Shown: positions 8,456 to 16,997 of the stretch, in pieces
Layout of the letters: each line of letters begins with the position of its first letter
Numbering within the stretch: position 1 is the first letter of the stretch
Origin: JAHWKI01 sp035513575
GTDB lineage: Bacteria; Gemmatimonadota; Gemmatimonadetes; Longimicrobiales; RSA9
Direction of reading: 5' to 3'
NCBI GenBank assembly: GCA_035513575.1
Contig: DATKBW010000023.1
Coordinates: forward strand, 42,204 to 106,203
DNA length: 64,000 nt
Notes under the pieces: generated by a model
Database searches by the model: none
What the model was told of the DNA's origin: nothing
Seen by the model: only the letters and a program-made list of their open reading frames with translations
Made by a program: the position numbers and the translations under genes

Positions 8456-9814
8456 TCAGCCGGTGATACCGGCGTTGCCCACGTCACACATCTCGACGGA
8501 GAAGTTCGGGTTGTTCGTCTCGTCGAAATCGATGGGGAAGACGACATCGTCGCCGTAATCTCCGCCCTTGTGGTAGGCACCCGACGGATAGACGGCAGCC
8601 TGCTGGAGCCCGTACTGGTACACCAGCCGGCGCAGATCGGCCATGCGATGGCCCGTGAGAAGCAACCAGAATGCGCGCTCCTCGAAGAGCATCTCGCGTG
8701 CGTCGGCGGCGGTCGTAGGCGCGGCCAGTGCCGGCATCGTCAGCGCGGGATCGACATCCATCCCCTGCGCCGCCAGCAGCGCACCGGCGTTCGCGCGAAG
8801 CGTGTTCAGCTTCGCGGTCATCGCCCCGTAGGCGGGCGCCTGCAGGTCCGCCTCGGCCTGAATCAGCCGGGCCTCCACGCCACTGGCCAGCACGATGTCA
8901 TCCGGCGTGCTGGTGTACTTCAGCGTCAGGAACAGCGGAATCGACGGGTCGAAGCCGCCACCCGCGTCCTCCCACGGCGACCGCGGGTCCATGGCGGACC
9001 GGAACGGCGCTCCATTCCCGCCCTCCACGTCCGACAGGGAATACCGCCCGTTGGACTGCTGGTTGAACACCGGGTTCCCCGCGCCGGACACGGAGAAGAA
9101 CACGAAGTAGTTGAAATCGGTGTCCACGGTCGCGACCGTGCTCGCGGCAGCCGCGTGGTTCCCCAGCATCACCTGCGCGCGACCCTTCCCGACCAGCGCC
9201 AGCGGGTAACCCGGTGACGCCGCCAGCGCCTCGTCGAACAGAGGCACGGCCTGGTTGAACAGCGCCGCCGAGGTCTGCGGCTGACCGTACACGAAGTCGG
9301 TACCCTCGAGGTTGCTGATCGGGACGGCGTTGCACCAGCCCTCCGCCAGCATCACGTAGGTGTATGCCTGGAGCGTCTTCAGCTCCGCAAACCGCGGGTC
9401 CGAAGTGCCCTCGACTTCGGCCACCTGCGCCGCCGCGTCCTTCAGCGCACGGCGGGCCTGGTGCAGGTTGACGTACGTCCCGTCCGTCGTGTTTCCGTTC
9501 GCCGGCTGGAACTGGTTGCGCCGGTCCGTCGCCGTCCGGGTCGTAAACGTGCCGGACGAGAAGAACTCGTCGGCAATCAGCCCGGTGAGGGTGACGTAGC
9601 CATCTCCGGCACCGAACGCGACGGTGAACTCGCCCATGGCGCCGTTCACCAGGATCTGGAGGTTGTCCGGATCGAACAGCGTGCCCTCGGTCACGCGGTC
9701 CCGATCCGTCACCTCCAGGAGCTGGTCGAGGTCGCACCCGGTCAGCCCGAGCGCGCTCGCCAGCAGAACCACGCCGGCGAACCTCCCGAGGCGCTTTCCT
9801 TTGGAGTTTCTCAT
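8456..9814 (-). CDS. RagB/SusD-family outer-membrane nutrient-binding lipoprotein
   Basis: A 452-residue lipoprotein with lipobox SALGLTGC after a short signal peptide; the helical body has the SusD/RagB pattern, including AKLNTLRANAG and the C-terminal REMLFEERAFWLLLTGHRMADLRRL stretch that is highly typical of the family. SusD proteins sit as lids on SusC-type TonB channels and capture oligosaccharides or peptides. It lies 20 bases downstream of the susC-like gene, on the same strand, so the two form an operon. The start is the ATG at 9814; the longer open frame upstream lies within the partner gene. No glycosidase is adjacent, so the substrate is not indicated. Confidence 0.93.
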   Translation of the reverse strand: MRNSKGKRLGRFAGVVLLASALGLTGCDLDQLLEVTDRDRVTEGTLFDPDNLQILVNGAMGEFTVAFGAGDGYVTLTGLIADEFFSSGTFTTRTATDRRNQFQPANGNTTDGTYVNLHQARRALKDAAAQVAEVEGTSDPRFAELKTLQAYTYVMLAEGWCNAVPISNLEGTDFVYGQPQTSAALFNQAVPLFDEALAASPGYPLALVGKGRAQVMLGNHAAAASTVATVDTDFNYFVFFSVSGAGNPVFNQQSNGRYSLSDVEGGNGAPFRSAMDPRSPWEDAGGGFDPSIPLFLTLKYTSTPDDIVLASGVEARLIQAEADLQAPAYGAMTAKLNTLRANAGALLAAQGMDVDPALTMPALAAPTTAADAREMLFEERAFWLLLTGHRMADLRRLVYQYGLQQAAVYPSGAYHKGGDYGDDVVFPIDFDETNNPNFSVEMCDVGNAGITG

Positions 9815-9834
9815 GATATCGGTCTCTCCCGCCC

Positions 9835-12800
9835 TCAGAAGTTGTAGTCCAGTCGCAGCATCAGGTAGCGGACCGGAGGCTGCGTATTGAACTCGCTCTG
9901 GCTGAAGTTCACGTTGCCGCCGCCTTCCACCGTCTCCGGGTCGAGACCCGTGTAATCCGTCCAGGTGGCCAGGTTGCGGCCGGCCACGGTCAGGCGCAGC
10001 CCCTGCAGCGGCTGGAATCGCTGCGGCAAGTTCCCGGGCGCGCTCAGCGTCACGGACAGCTCCCGCCACTTGTAGAAGTCGGCCTTCTCCACGAACCCGT
10101 AGGCCGACCCGAGAAACCGGTCCGCGATGTAGCGGGCCTGCTCGTCGAGAGGGGCATCCGGGTTGCCCACCGCCGCACAGCCGCGGGTCGAGCGGAAGCC
10201 GCACCGGAACGCCTCGGAGTCGTTCCCGGTGTAATGACCACCGCGACCCTCGAAGAGCGTGGAGACGGTCACCCAGTCGAACAGCCGCAGGTCTGCAAAC
10301 AGCGTCCGCTGCCAGGTCGGCAGCGACGGCCCGATGAAGACCTCGTCGTCGCACTCGGCATCGACCGTGGTGTCACACGAGATGAGCTCGACCTCGTCGT
10401 TGGTGAGCAGCCCATCGCCATTGGCATCATCGAACCGGTAGGGCTGCTGCCAGAAGCCACCAGCCGTGTAGCCGGGCGTGTGCCGCTGAAGCCCGCGGTT
10501 GAAGATGATGTCCTCGACCCCGTCATCCTGGCCGATGTCGAAAACGGTGTTCTTCAGCGTGCTGTTGGTCACTCCGAGGTTCAGACCCACCGCGTCCGAC
10601 TCGTAGACCCGGAGGTTCAGCCCGAGCTCGGTCCCCTGGTTCTCGATGGCGCCGAGGTTGTCGAAGACGGTGGTGGTCAGCCCCAGCGATCCGGGCAGCC
10701 GGCGGTTGATCAGCGCGTCCTCCGACTCCTTGTCGAAGTAGGTGAACTCCACCGACAGACGGTCGTTGAACAGACCGGTGTCGAACCCGATCTCCCACTC
10801 GGAGCTCCGCTCCGGCTTGAGGCCGGCGTTGCCCGTAACGGAGAGGACCGCACCGGGCACGTCGCCCGCGGCCGAAGCCACCGTGGTGGGCGAGAACAGG
10901 GTGATGGCATCACGGAACCCAGGCCGCAACCCCGAAACGCCCCAGCTGGTCCGCAGACGGAGCGTGTTCAGGAAGTCGAGCTGCGGGAACCAGGGCTCCT
11001 CGGCGACCACCCAGGACAGGCTCGCCGACGGGTAGTAGGCGAGATCGGACTCCGCACCGAACGCGCTGTTGTCATCCGCGCGGATGCCGGCCGAGACGAA
11101 CAGCAGGTCGCGCCACGCGAAGTCCTGGTTCACGTACCCGCCGATGGTCCGGATCTCGAAGAAGTTCTCGTCGACGAAGAACTCGTCGGCCGTCGTGCCG
11201 CAGGAGGCCGTTCCCGGGACCAGCGAGATGCCATAGCAGGTCGTCTCCTCGGTGTTGTCCAGGGTATAGCTGGCGCCCAGGGTCGTCGTGGAGATGAGGG
11301 CCGGCGTCAACTCGAACGTCGAAACGGCCGAGCCCTGGCCCGTATACAGATACGTGGACTGGCGCTCCGACTGCCGGTGGCCCTGCTCCCACGTGTAGTG
11401 CAGCCACCCTTGGGGCCCGTTCGGCTGCAGGGTGATGTACGTGTGGGTGGACGCGTAGTCCAGCCCGCCCGTGGCGTTCAGTGTCAGCCACGAAGTCGGG
11501 CGGTGGCGGAGCGTGCTGCTGAGGATGTAGCGATCCGCGTCCTGCGGCGAAGGGCGTACCGCGATCTGCTCGTAATTCATCCCGAACCCGTAGTTGGACG
11601 GGTGCACCGACCACTCGTCGTCCGGATTGTCCGGAATGAAGAACGGCGTCCCGAGCAGCCCGTTCAGGATCGGGCTGAAAATGTGATTGTCGTTCGGGTT
11701 GAAGACCAGGTTGGAATCCGTGTAGCCGAAAGAGAAGGAAATGTCGGTCTGCTGACTCAGCCTGGCATCCAGGTTCCCTCGCAGGTTGGCCTTGTCCTGC
11801 GTGTTGATCGTGAACACCCCCTGCTCTTCCTCGACCTGACCGGAGACGAAGAACCGGACGTCCTCGGTCCCGCCCCGGGCGCTGGCGCCCCAGCGCTGCC
11901 GGAACCCTTCGACGAACGGACGCGTCCGCGAGTCCATCAGGGTGTTGAACACCAGGGCCTCATCCTGTCTACAGGTCCCCGCCGCGGCCGCACGGTTCCA
12001 GCAGTACGTGTACGGGCTCGTGGCCGGATTGAAGCCGATGTTCGGGAATCCGGTCTCCGGATCGAACATCGGCTGATTCGGATCGTTCACCTGGACCGCC
12101 GCGAAGTTCGCCGGATAATCCGTCACGTCCTCGACCTTGCCGGTCTCCGCGAAGAACGTCCACTGCGTCGCGCCGGGCCGGCCCCGCTTGGTGGTGATCA
12201 GGATCACGCCGTTGGCGCCCGCCGTGCCGTACAGCGACGACGCGGCAGGCCCCTTCACGATCTCCACACTCTGGATGTCGTTGGGGTTGATGTCGTTCAG
12301 CCGGCTGGTCTCCTGCCCGCCCGTGGAGAAGGGGGCAGCGAAGTTGTTGTTCATCCGCACACCATCGATGTACACCAGCGGCTCGTTCGACAACGACAGC
12401 GAGTTGGCGCCGCGGATCCGGATCCGCTGGGCCGATCCCGTCGTGCCGTTCACGTCCTGCATGACCACGCCCGCCGCGCGGCCGCCGAGAGCGTCCGCCA
12501 TGCTGGTGATCGGCGCAGGATTGAGGTCTTGGACCTCGATGTTCGCAACGTTGGAGCCCAGCTCGCGGGCACGCTGCTCGCGCCCGGTGGCCGCGCTCAC
12601 GATCACGGCCTCCAGCGGCACCGCGCTCGTGCGCAGCTGGAAGTCCGCCGTGGCCGTGCCACCGGCGGCAACCGTCACGGTCACCGTCTCCTGCGCATAC
12701 CCGATGATCACGGCCCGGATCTGCTGCGTTCCGGCCGGCACGCGGGTCAGGAGATAGCGACCCTGCTGGTCGGTCAGACCTCCGACGTTGGTGCCGGCCA

Positions 12801-12951
12801 CCTGCATCTGCACGCTCGTAAGGGGCGCGCCTGTCGAGGCGTCGGTCACCTGGCCGGTGACGGTACCCGTGTTCTGCGCGGTCGCTTCCGTGAGGAAGGC
12901 CGCGCCGAAGACGAGCACCACGGACAAGAGCGTCGTACGGACTGCTCTCAT
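9835..12951 (-). CDS. RagA/SusC-family TonB-dependent outer-membrane transporter
   Basis: A 1038-residue receptor. Signal peptide (LLSVVLVFGAAFLTEATAQ), then a carboxypeptidase-regulatory-like beta-sandwich (about 30-110, GQVTDASTGAPL to TADFQL), then the plug with the SusC signature PLVYIDGVRMNN and IVKGPAASSLYG, then the 22-strand barrel ending in LMLRLDYNF (terminal Phe). AGGGAGGG lies just before the ATG at 12951. It imports a large substrate with energy from TonB/ExbBD (not in this window) together with the SusD-like partner. The missing N-terminal sigma/anti-sigma interaction domain means it is not an obvious signalling receptor. Confidence 0.95.
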   Translation of the reverse strand: MRAVRTTLLSVVLVFGAAFLTEATAQNTGTVTGQVTDASTGAPLTSVQMQVAGTNVGGLTDQQGRYLLTRVPAGTQQIRAVIIGYAQETVTVTVAAGGTATADFQLRTSAVPLEAVIVSAATGREQRARELGSNVANIEVQDLNPAPITSMADALGGRAAGVVMQDVNGTTGSAQRIRIRGANSLSLSNEPLVYIDGVRMNNNFAAPFSTGGQETSRLNDINPNDIQSVEIVKGPAASSLYGTAGANGVILITTKRGRPGATQWTFFAETGKVEDVTDYPANFAAVQVNDPNQPMFDPETGFPNIGFNPATSPYTYCWNRAAAAGTCRQDEALVFNTLMDSRTRPFVEGFRQRWGASARGGTEDVRFFVSGQVEEEQGVFTINTQDKANLRGNLDARLSQQTDISFSFGYTDSNLVFNPNDNHIFSPILNGLLGTPFFIPDNPDDEWSVHPSNYGFGMNYEQIAVRPSPQDADRYILSSTLRHRPTSWLTLNATGGLDYASTHTYITLQPNGPQGWLHYTWEQGHRQSERQSTYLYTGQGSAVSTFELTPALISTTTLGASYTLDNTEETTCYGISLVPGTASCGTTADEFFVDENFFEIRTIGGYVNQDFAWRDLLFVSAGIRADDNSAFGAESDLAYYPSASLSWVVAEEPWFPQLDFLNTLRLRTSWGVSGLRPGFRDAITLFSPTTVASAAGDVPGAVLSVTGNAGLKPERSSEWEIGFDTGLFNDRLSVEFTYFDKESEDALINRRLPGSLGLTTTVFDNLGAIENQGTELGLNLRVYESDAVGLNLGVTNSTLKNTVFDIGQDDGVEDIIFNRGLQRHTPGYTAGGFWQQPYRFDDANGDGLLTNDEVELISCDTTVDAECDDEVFIGPSLPTWQRTLFADLRLFDWVTVSTLFEGRGGHYTGNDSEAFRCGFRSTRGCAAVGNPDAPLDEQARYIADRFLGSAYGFVEKADFYKWRELSVTLSAPGNLPQRFQPLQGLRLTVAGRNLATWTDYTGLDPETVEGGGNVNFSQSEFNTQPPVRYLMLRLDYNF

Positions 12952-13172
12952 GGTACCCTCCCTGGCAGGGGGATCTTGGTTTTTTCGGGCCGGAAGGCTC
13001 CCTGCCTCCCGCCCTGCGACATCGGCCGACCCGATCAGGTCGGATCCGCCGAAACCTGCGGAGCCCGTTGCGGGCTCTTCTATTCGCTGCTCATCCCATC
13101 GACCGGAGGACCCGGCGGCCCTTGTCGCGTGCGACGGGGTGGGACAATTTCTTTGCGCCGAGAGTGCTGGAA

Positions 13173-13200
13173 AGATTACCAGCGCCGCGGAAAAGCGCAA
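13173..13200 (-). promoter_or_regulatory. Candidate promoter of the SusC/SusD operon
   Basis: On the minus strand TTGCGC (13200-13195) and TAATCT (13178-13173) are separated by 16 bases, in an A/T-richer patch of the 303-base gap 12952-13254. It would give a leader of roughly 210 bases. Nothing else in the gap is recognised. Motif match only. Confidence 0.25.
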
Positions 13201-13254
13201 GTCGCCGCGACACTCGCACCACACGGGTCCCCGGCCCGCACCCGTGCGTTGGCG

Positions 13255-13731
13255 CTACCGCCGGGCGGATGTCATGACCAGGATGACGCCGTTCCCCGCT
13301 TCGGCGCCCCACTTCATGACGGCCTCCCGGGAGGTCAGGATCTGGATGAACCGGATGGACTCGGCGGGGATGTTCTCGAGGTGCCGGACGGACGAGCTGA
13401 CGCGGCTGCCATCGACCACGACGAGGATCTCCGGGTTGAGGTAGAAGGAGCTGACGCCGCGCTGGGTGATCCGGACCGGGTTGCCGGCGCGGACGCGCTG
13501 GATGTTCAGGTGGGTGGGGGCGCGCTCGACGGCTTCCATGGCGTCCCGGGCGCCGAGCTGGAGGATGTCGTCGCTGGTGAGGACGAGGCCGCCGGGCTCG
13601 AGGCCATCGTGCTGGCTCGGCGAGGAGACGGGGCGGGCGGTGGCGCAGGCGGCGGTGGTCGCCGCCAGGGCGAGCGCCAGGAGGAGCCGGCTGGCGCGGG
13701 TGGCGCGAGCGGAAGCGGTCGGGTCGAGCAT
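13255..13731 (-). CDS. Small lipoprotein consisting of a TonB-receptor plug-like domain
   Basis: A 158-residue protein with a lipoprotein signal (LLLALALAATTAACA). The mature part resembles only the plug of a TonB-dependent receptor: MEAVERAPTHLNI, ILVVVDGSRVSS, ENIPAESIRFIQILTSREAVMKWG and NGVILVMT match the order DGxxV, then the strand and loop containing SxExxxG-like residues and NGVIxIxT. No barrel follows, so it cannot be a channel. The start is the ATG at 13731, with GGAG upstream. It sits upstream of the susC-like gene on the same strand, so it may act with that system; role unknown. Confidence 0.7.
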   Translation of the reverse strand: MLDPTASARATRASRLLLALALAATTAACATARPVSSPSQHDGLEPGGLVLTSDDILQLGARDAMEAVERAPTHLNIQRVRAGNPVRITQRGVSSFYLNPEILVVVDGSRVSSSVRHLENIPAESIRFIQILTSREAVMKWGAEAGNGVILVMTSARR

Positions 13732-13889
13732 GCGTGCTCCGGTGTGGCGGGTGCCGCGGCGGCGCCCTGTCACCTGATGAACGAGCGAGCGTCCAGGATC
13801 AGGACGGTTGCCGTGGATCCTTTCAAGATAACGTGGCCGCCCTGGGGCGCGAGGGTTCCCGGCGGGCGGGACGCGGCGAGGAGGCGGCG

Positions 13890-14792
13890 GTGGAGCGAAG
13901 CGGGAGCGGAGACGGGGCGGCGGGCGATGCGTCGGACCTGGTCGAGCTGCTCGACCTGGAGCCGCTGGAGCACAACATCTACCGGGGCCGGAACCGGGAC
14001 ATAGGGACGGGGCGGATCTACGGCGGCCAGGTGCTTGCCCAGTCGCTGGTGGCGGCCGCGCGCACGCTGGAAGCGGACCGGCCGGCGCACTCGCTGCACG
14101 GCTACTTCATCCTCCCCGGCGACCTGGGGATCCCCGTCGTCTACTTCGTGGACCGGCTGCGGGACGGCGGCAGCTTCACGACCCGGCGGGTCACGGCCAT
14201 CCAGCACGGCCGGGCCATCTACAACATGTCCGGATCCTTCCACCGCGTGGAGGACGGGATCGAGCACCAGGTGGACATGCCGGACGTCCCCGGGCCGGAG
14301 GGGCTCCGGTCGGAGCTGGAAATGCTGCGGGACATGCGGGACCGGATCCCCCCGCGGCTCCGCCACGTGCTGACCCAGGACCGCCCGCTCGACATCCGGC
14401 CCGTGGAGCAGGTCGACCCCTTCGACCCGCAGCCCCGCCCCCCGGTCCGCCACCTCTGGGTCCGGACCCTCGGCGCCATCGGCGACGCCGTCCTCCACCA
14501 CCAGGCCGTCCTCGCCTACGCCTCCGACTACGGCCTCCTCGGCGCCGCTCTCCAGCCCCACGGCCTCACCTTCCGCCGCCCCAACATGATGGTGGCCTCC
14601 CTCGACCACGCCATCTGGTTCCACCGCCCCTTCGACGCCACCCGCTGGCTCCTCTACGCCATCGAGAGCCCCGTCACCGCCGGCGCCCGCGGCTTCTCCC
14701 GCGGCACCTTCTTCACCCGTGACGGCGTTCTCGTGGCGTCGGTGGCGCAGGAAGGGCTGGTGCGGAGGATCGAGGGCGCCGGGGAAGGCTAG
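13890..14792 (+). CDS. tesB: Acyl-CoA thioesterase II (TesB family)
   Basis: A double-hotdog enzyme, about 300 residues, hydrolysing medium/long acyl-CoA to free acid and CoA. N-terminal hotdog: GRIYGGQVLAQSLVAA and the HSLHGYFILPGD segment with the family's conserved Gly/His region; C-terminal hotdog: HQAVLAYASDYGLLGAAL (catalytic Asp in the YASD motif), then SLDHAIWFHRPF and the SRGTFFTRDGVLVASVAQEG end, all TesB signatures. The chosen start is a GTG at 13890 with GAGGAGG upstream; an in-frame ATG at 13734 would add 52 low-complexity residues and overlap the promoter region of the divergent gene. Confidence 0.93.
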   Translation: MERSGSGDGAAGDASDLVELLDLEPLEHNIYRGRNRDIGTGRIYGGQVLAQSLVAAARTLEADRPAHSLHGYFILPGDLGIPVVYFVDRLRDGGSFTTRRVTAIQHGRAIYNMSGSFHRVEDGIEHQVDMPDVPGPEGLRSELEMLRDMRDRIPPRLRHVLTQDRPLDIRPVEQVDPFDPQPRPPVRHLWVRTLGAIGDAVLHHQAVLAYASDYGLLGAALQPHGLTFRRPNMMVASLDHAIWFHRPFDATRWLLYAIESPVTAGARGFSRGTFFTRDGVLVASVAQEGLVRRIEGAGEG

Positions 14793-14907
14793 GTCTTCCT
14801 GCGGGCTCCCGGAAACGTCCCCCTCCCCCCCGGCCACCGGAACGATTACCCGTACAGGGCGATATAGAGAGGCGCACTCCCCTGGATCTTCCACAACGAG
14901 GTGAGCG

Positions 14908-15597
14908 ATGAAGCTCGCGCATGCTGCGAAGGCGGCGGTGCTGGCGGGGCTCGTACCCCTGGCCGGCTGCGGCCCGAAGCACCACCTGGCGGATTACGAC
15001 TTCGCGAACCGGTCGCTGGCGGTGGTCACCAGCGCGCCCGCCTACCCGGAGCTGCACACCGGCGGGGTCGGGCTCGGCGGGGACAACCCGGTGCAGGCCG
15101 TGCTCCAGGCGGGGTCCAGGGTGGCCAAGGAGGTCGAGGCCCGGCGGGCGCGGGCGCGGCTGGACAGCGCGGCGACGATGGTGGACGTGGGACGTCGCAT
15201 GGGCGGGCGCACGGCGGACCGGGCGTCGCGGTACCTGGCGGCGCGCCCGGTGGAGACCGCACCGGCGGACTTCACGCTGGAAGTCTGGGTCACCGACTTC
15301 GGGCTGGACGCCCGGGCCTGGGACGCGGCGGCGTACCTGTTCACGAACGCGGAGGCCGTGCTGATCGACGGCGCCAGCGGCCGGGAGGTCTGGTCGGTGC
15401 GGGTCTGGGCGCGCGAGCCGGTCACGCCGGCCGTGTTCGACACCGGACCCGTCCCCTCCGACGCCATCACCGCCGGGTCGCTGATGGCGGTCTCGGTGGA
15501 GGACTTCCAGCGCGTGCTGGAGCGGCTTGCAGACCTCTCCTCGGACCTGGTCACGAGCGAGCTCCGCGGCGCGCTGCGGGACGTGCGGCGCAGATAG
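14908..15597 (+). CDS. Lipoprotein of unknown function
   Basis: A 229-residue protein with a lipoprotein signal (LAGLVPLAGCG) and GAGGTGA upstream of the ATG. The mature part has a predicted helical region (QAGSRVAKEVEARRARARL) followed by strands: FTLEVWVTDFGLDAR, AVLIDGASGREVWSVRVWAREPVTP. This resembles lipoproteins of the outer-membrane-associated LptE or DUF4410 type in layout, but I cannot assign a family. It has its own strong terminator downstream. Confidence 0.7.
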   Translation: MKLAHAAKAAVLAGLVPLAGCGPKHHLADYDFANRSLAVVTSAPAYPELHTGGVGLGGDNPVQAVLQAGSRVAKEVEARRARARLDSAATMVDVGRRMGGRTADRASRYLAARPVETAPADFTLEVWVTDFGLDARAWDAAAYLFTNAEAVLIDGASGREVWSVRVWAREPVTPAVFDTGPVPSDAITAGSLMAVSVEDFQRVLERLADLSSDLVTSELRGALRDVRRR

Positions 15598-15660
15598 CCT
15601 GGCGGGTCATGGCCGGGGGCACCGGCGGTGTCCACGGGTTTACGGATTCTGAGCGCAAAG

Positions 15661-15706
15661 AGCGAGACGGCGAACCACCCCGATCCGGGCGGTTCGCCGT
15701 CTCGCT
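15661..15706. terminator. Strong bidirectional terminator
   Basis: A perfect 16-base stem (15661-15676 AGCGAGACGGCGAACC with 15691-15706) around a 14-base loop, located between the convergent stops at 15597 (+) and 15729 (-). It can terminate transcription from both sides; a short T-rich stretch follows on the plus strand. Confidence 0.8.
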
Positions 15707-15728
15707 CTTGCCTGCCGGTCGTGCCGCC

Positions 15729-16343
15729 CTACAGCCCGCCGGTCAGGCCGCCGGTGATGTCGGTGGAGAGGAGCCCCCGTGCGCGCAGGGATGCGGCGGC
15801 CTCGGCGCGCAGGTTGACGAGCGCCTCGGGGCTGGCGGAGAGGGCGGCGTTGACGCGGGCGAAGGCGTCGCCGTTCTCGTAGCCGAGGCGGACCAGGTCG
15901 GTGAGGACGGCCGTGGCGACGGCGCGGCGCTCACCGGGCGCCTCGCGGGTGATGCGGATCAGCGCCTGCTCGCTGACGCCGGCCCGGAGGGCCTCGGCGG
16001 CGACCAGCAGCTCGCCCTCGGTCACGACGCGGGCATCCGCACGATTCAGGGCATCGCGGGCGCGGAGCAGCGCCTCGAGGCGGGCCTCGACGGCCGCGGC
16101 GACGCGGTCCATCGGGACCTGCTTGGCGCGCCCTTCCTGGACCTTTCGCTCCAGGAGAGATGCGGGGATCTGCGCCTGGGCGGCCGCCTGCATGGCCGCC
16201 TGGATGCGGGCCTCGGGCGTGGCGGCCTGGGCCGCCGCGGTGGCGGTCGCCTGCCCCTGCGCGCCGGTCTGGCCGCCCTGGGCCGCGGCCGCCGCGGGGG
16301 TGAGCGTAACGATCGCGAACACCATCAGCATCTTGCGGTTCAT
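15729..16343 (-). CDS. Alanine-rich secreted protein of the sigma-factor operon
   Basis: A 204-residue protein with a signal peptide (LMVFAIVTLTPAAAAAQ) followed by a low-complexity Gln/Ala/Thr spacer and a helical body (RVAAAVEARLEALLRARDAL; EGELLVAAEALRAGVSEQAL). No catalytic or binding motif is seen and no family is recognised. It is the last gene on the minus strand after the ECF sigma factor, 72 bases downstream, so it is probably in or just after that operon. Its strong helix content suggests an envelope or structural role. Confidence 0.7.
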   Translation of the reverse strand: MNRKMLMVFAIVTLTPAAAAAQGGQTGAQGQATATAAAQAATPEARIQAAMQAAAQAQIPASLLERKVQEGRAKQVPMDRVAAAVEARLEALLRARDALNRADARVVTEGELLVAAEALRAGVSEQALIRITREAPGERRAVATAVLTDLVRLGYENGDAFARVNAALSASPEALVNLRAEAAASLRARGLLSTDITGGLTGGL

Positions 16344-16415
16344 GATCTTTCTCCTGTCTGGTTCGATCCGTCGTTTCCTGCGTTCCTGGGTGGGACGAGC
16401 GTCCGGTCCCGATCG

Positions 16416-16997
16416 TCACATCGCGTGGAGTCGTGGCTCGCTCAGGAGCTCGCGCAGCTCCTCGCGGGCGCGGTGCACGCGCATCTTGACGGCGCTCGGG
16501 CTGGTCTCGGCGATCTCGGCGAGCTCGTCGTAGCTGTAGCCGCCCTCGTGCTTGAGGAGGAAGGCCTCGCGGAGGAGGGGCGAGATCCGGGACAGCGCGT
16601 CCTCGAGCTCCTGCCGCAGCTCGGTGGATGGCGCCGCGCCGAAGCCCTCGGCGCCGTCCGGGGAGGCCTCGTCGAAGGGCACGTCCCGGCGGCGAATGTT
16701 CTTGAAGTGATCGAGGCAGCAGTTGCGGAGGATGCGGAAGGCCCAGGCGCGGAAGGCGGCGCCGTCCCGGCAATCGGCGAGGCTGGTGTAGGCCCGGACG
16801 AGGGCCTCCTGCACCATGTCCTCGGCGGTGTCGGAGTCCAGCCCCATCCCGCGGGCATGGCGGAACAGCGCGGCCTGGTGCCGCCGTACCAGCCGCTCGT
16901 ACGCGGCGCGGTGCCCCTGGAGCACGCGGGCGACCAGGGTGGCGTCATCCGGGCCGCCTTCGTCGCGCTGGCGCCCGCGCGGGCGCAGCCCCCTCAC
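16416..16997 (-). CDS. ECF-type RNA polymerase sigma factor
   Basis: A 193-residue sigma-70-family protein with region 2 (ATLVARVLQGHRAAYERLVRRHQ to EDMVQEALVRAYTSL, AFRAWAFRILRNCCLDHF) and region 4 (LREAFLLKHEGGYSYDELAEIAETSPSAVKMRVHRAREELREL). It directs RNA polymerase to a small regulon. The start is a GTG at 16997, whose bases overlap the TGA of the upstream gene (GTGA), so the two are translationally coupled. The neighbour two genes upstream has the layout of an anti-sigma factor, suggesting it holds this sigma factor at the membrane until a signal is sensed. Confidence 0.95.
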   Translation of the reverse strand: MRGLRPRGRQRDEGGPDDATLVARVLQGHRAAYERLVRRHQAALFRHARGMGLDSDTAEDMVQEALVRAYTSLADCRDGAAFRAWAFRILRNCCLDHFKNIRRRDVPFDEASPDGAEGFGAAPSTELRQELEDALSRISPLLREAFLLKHEGGYSYDELAEIAETSPSAVKMRVHRAREELRELLSEPRLHAM

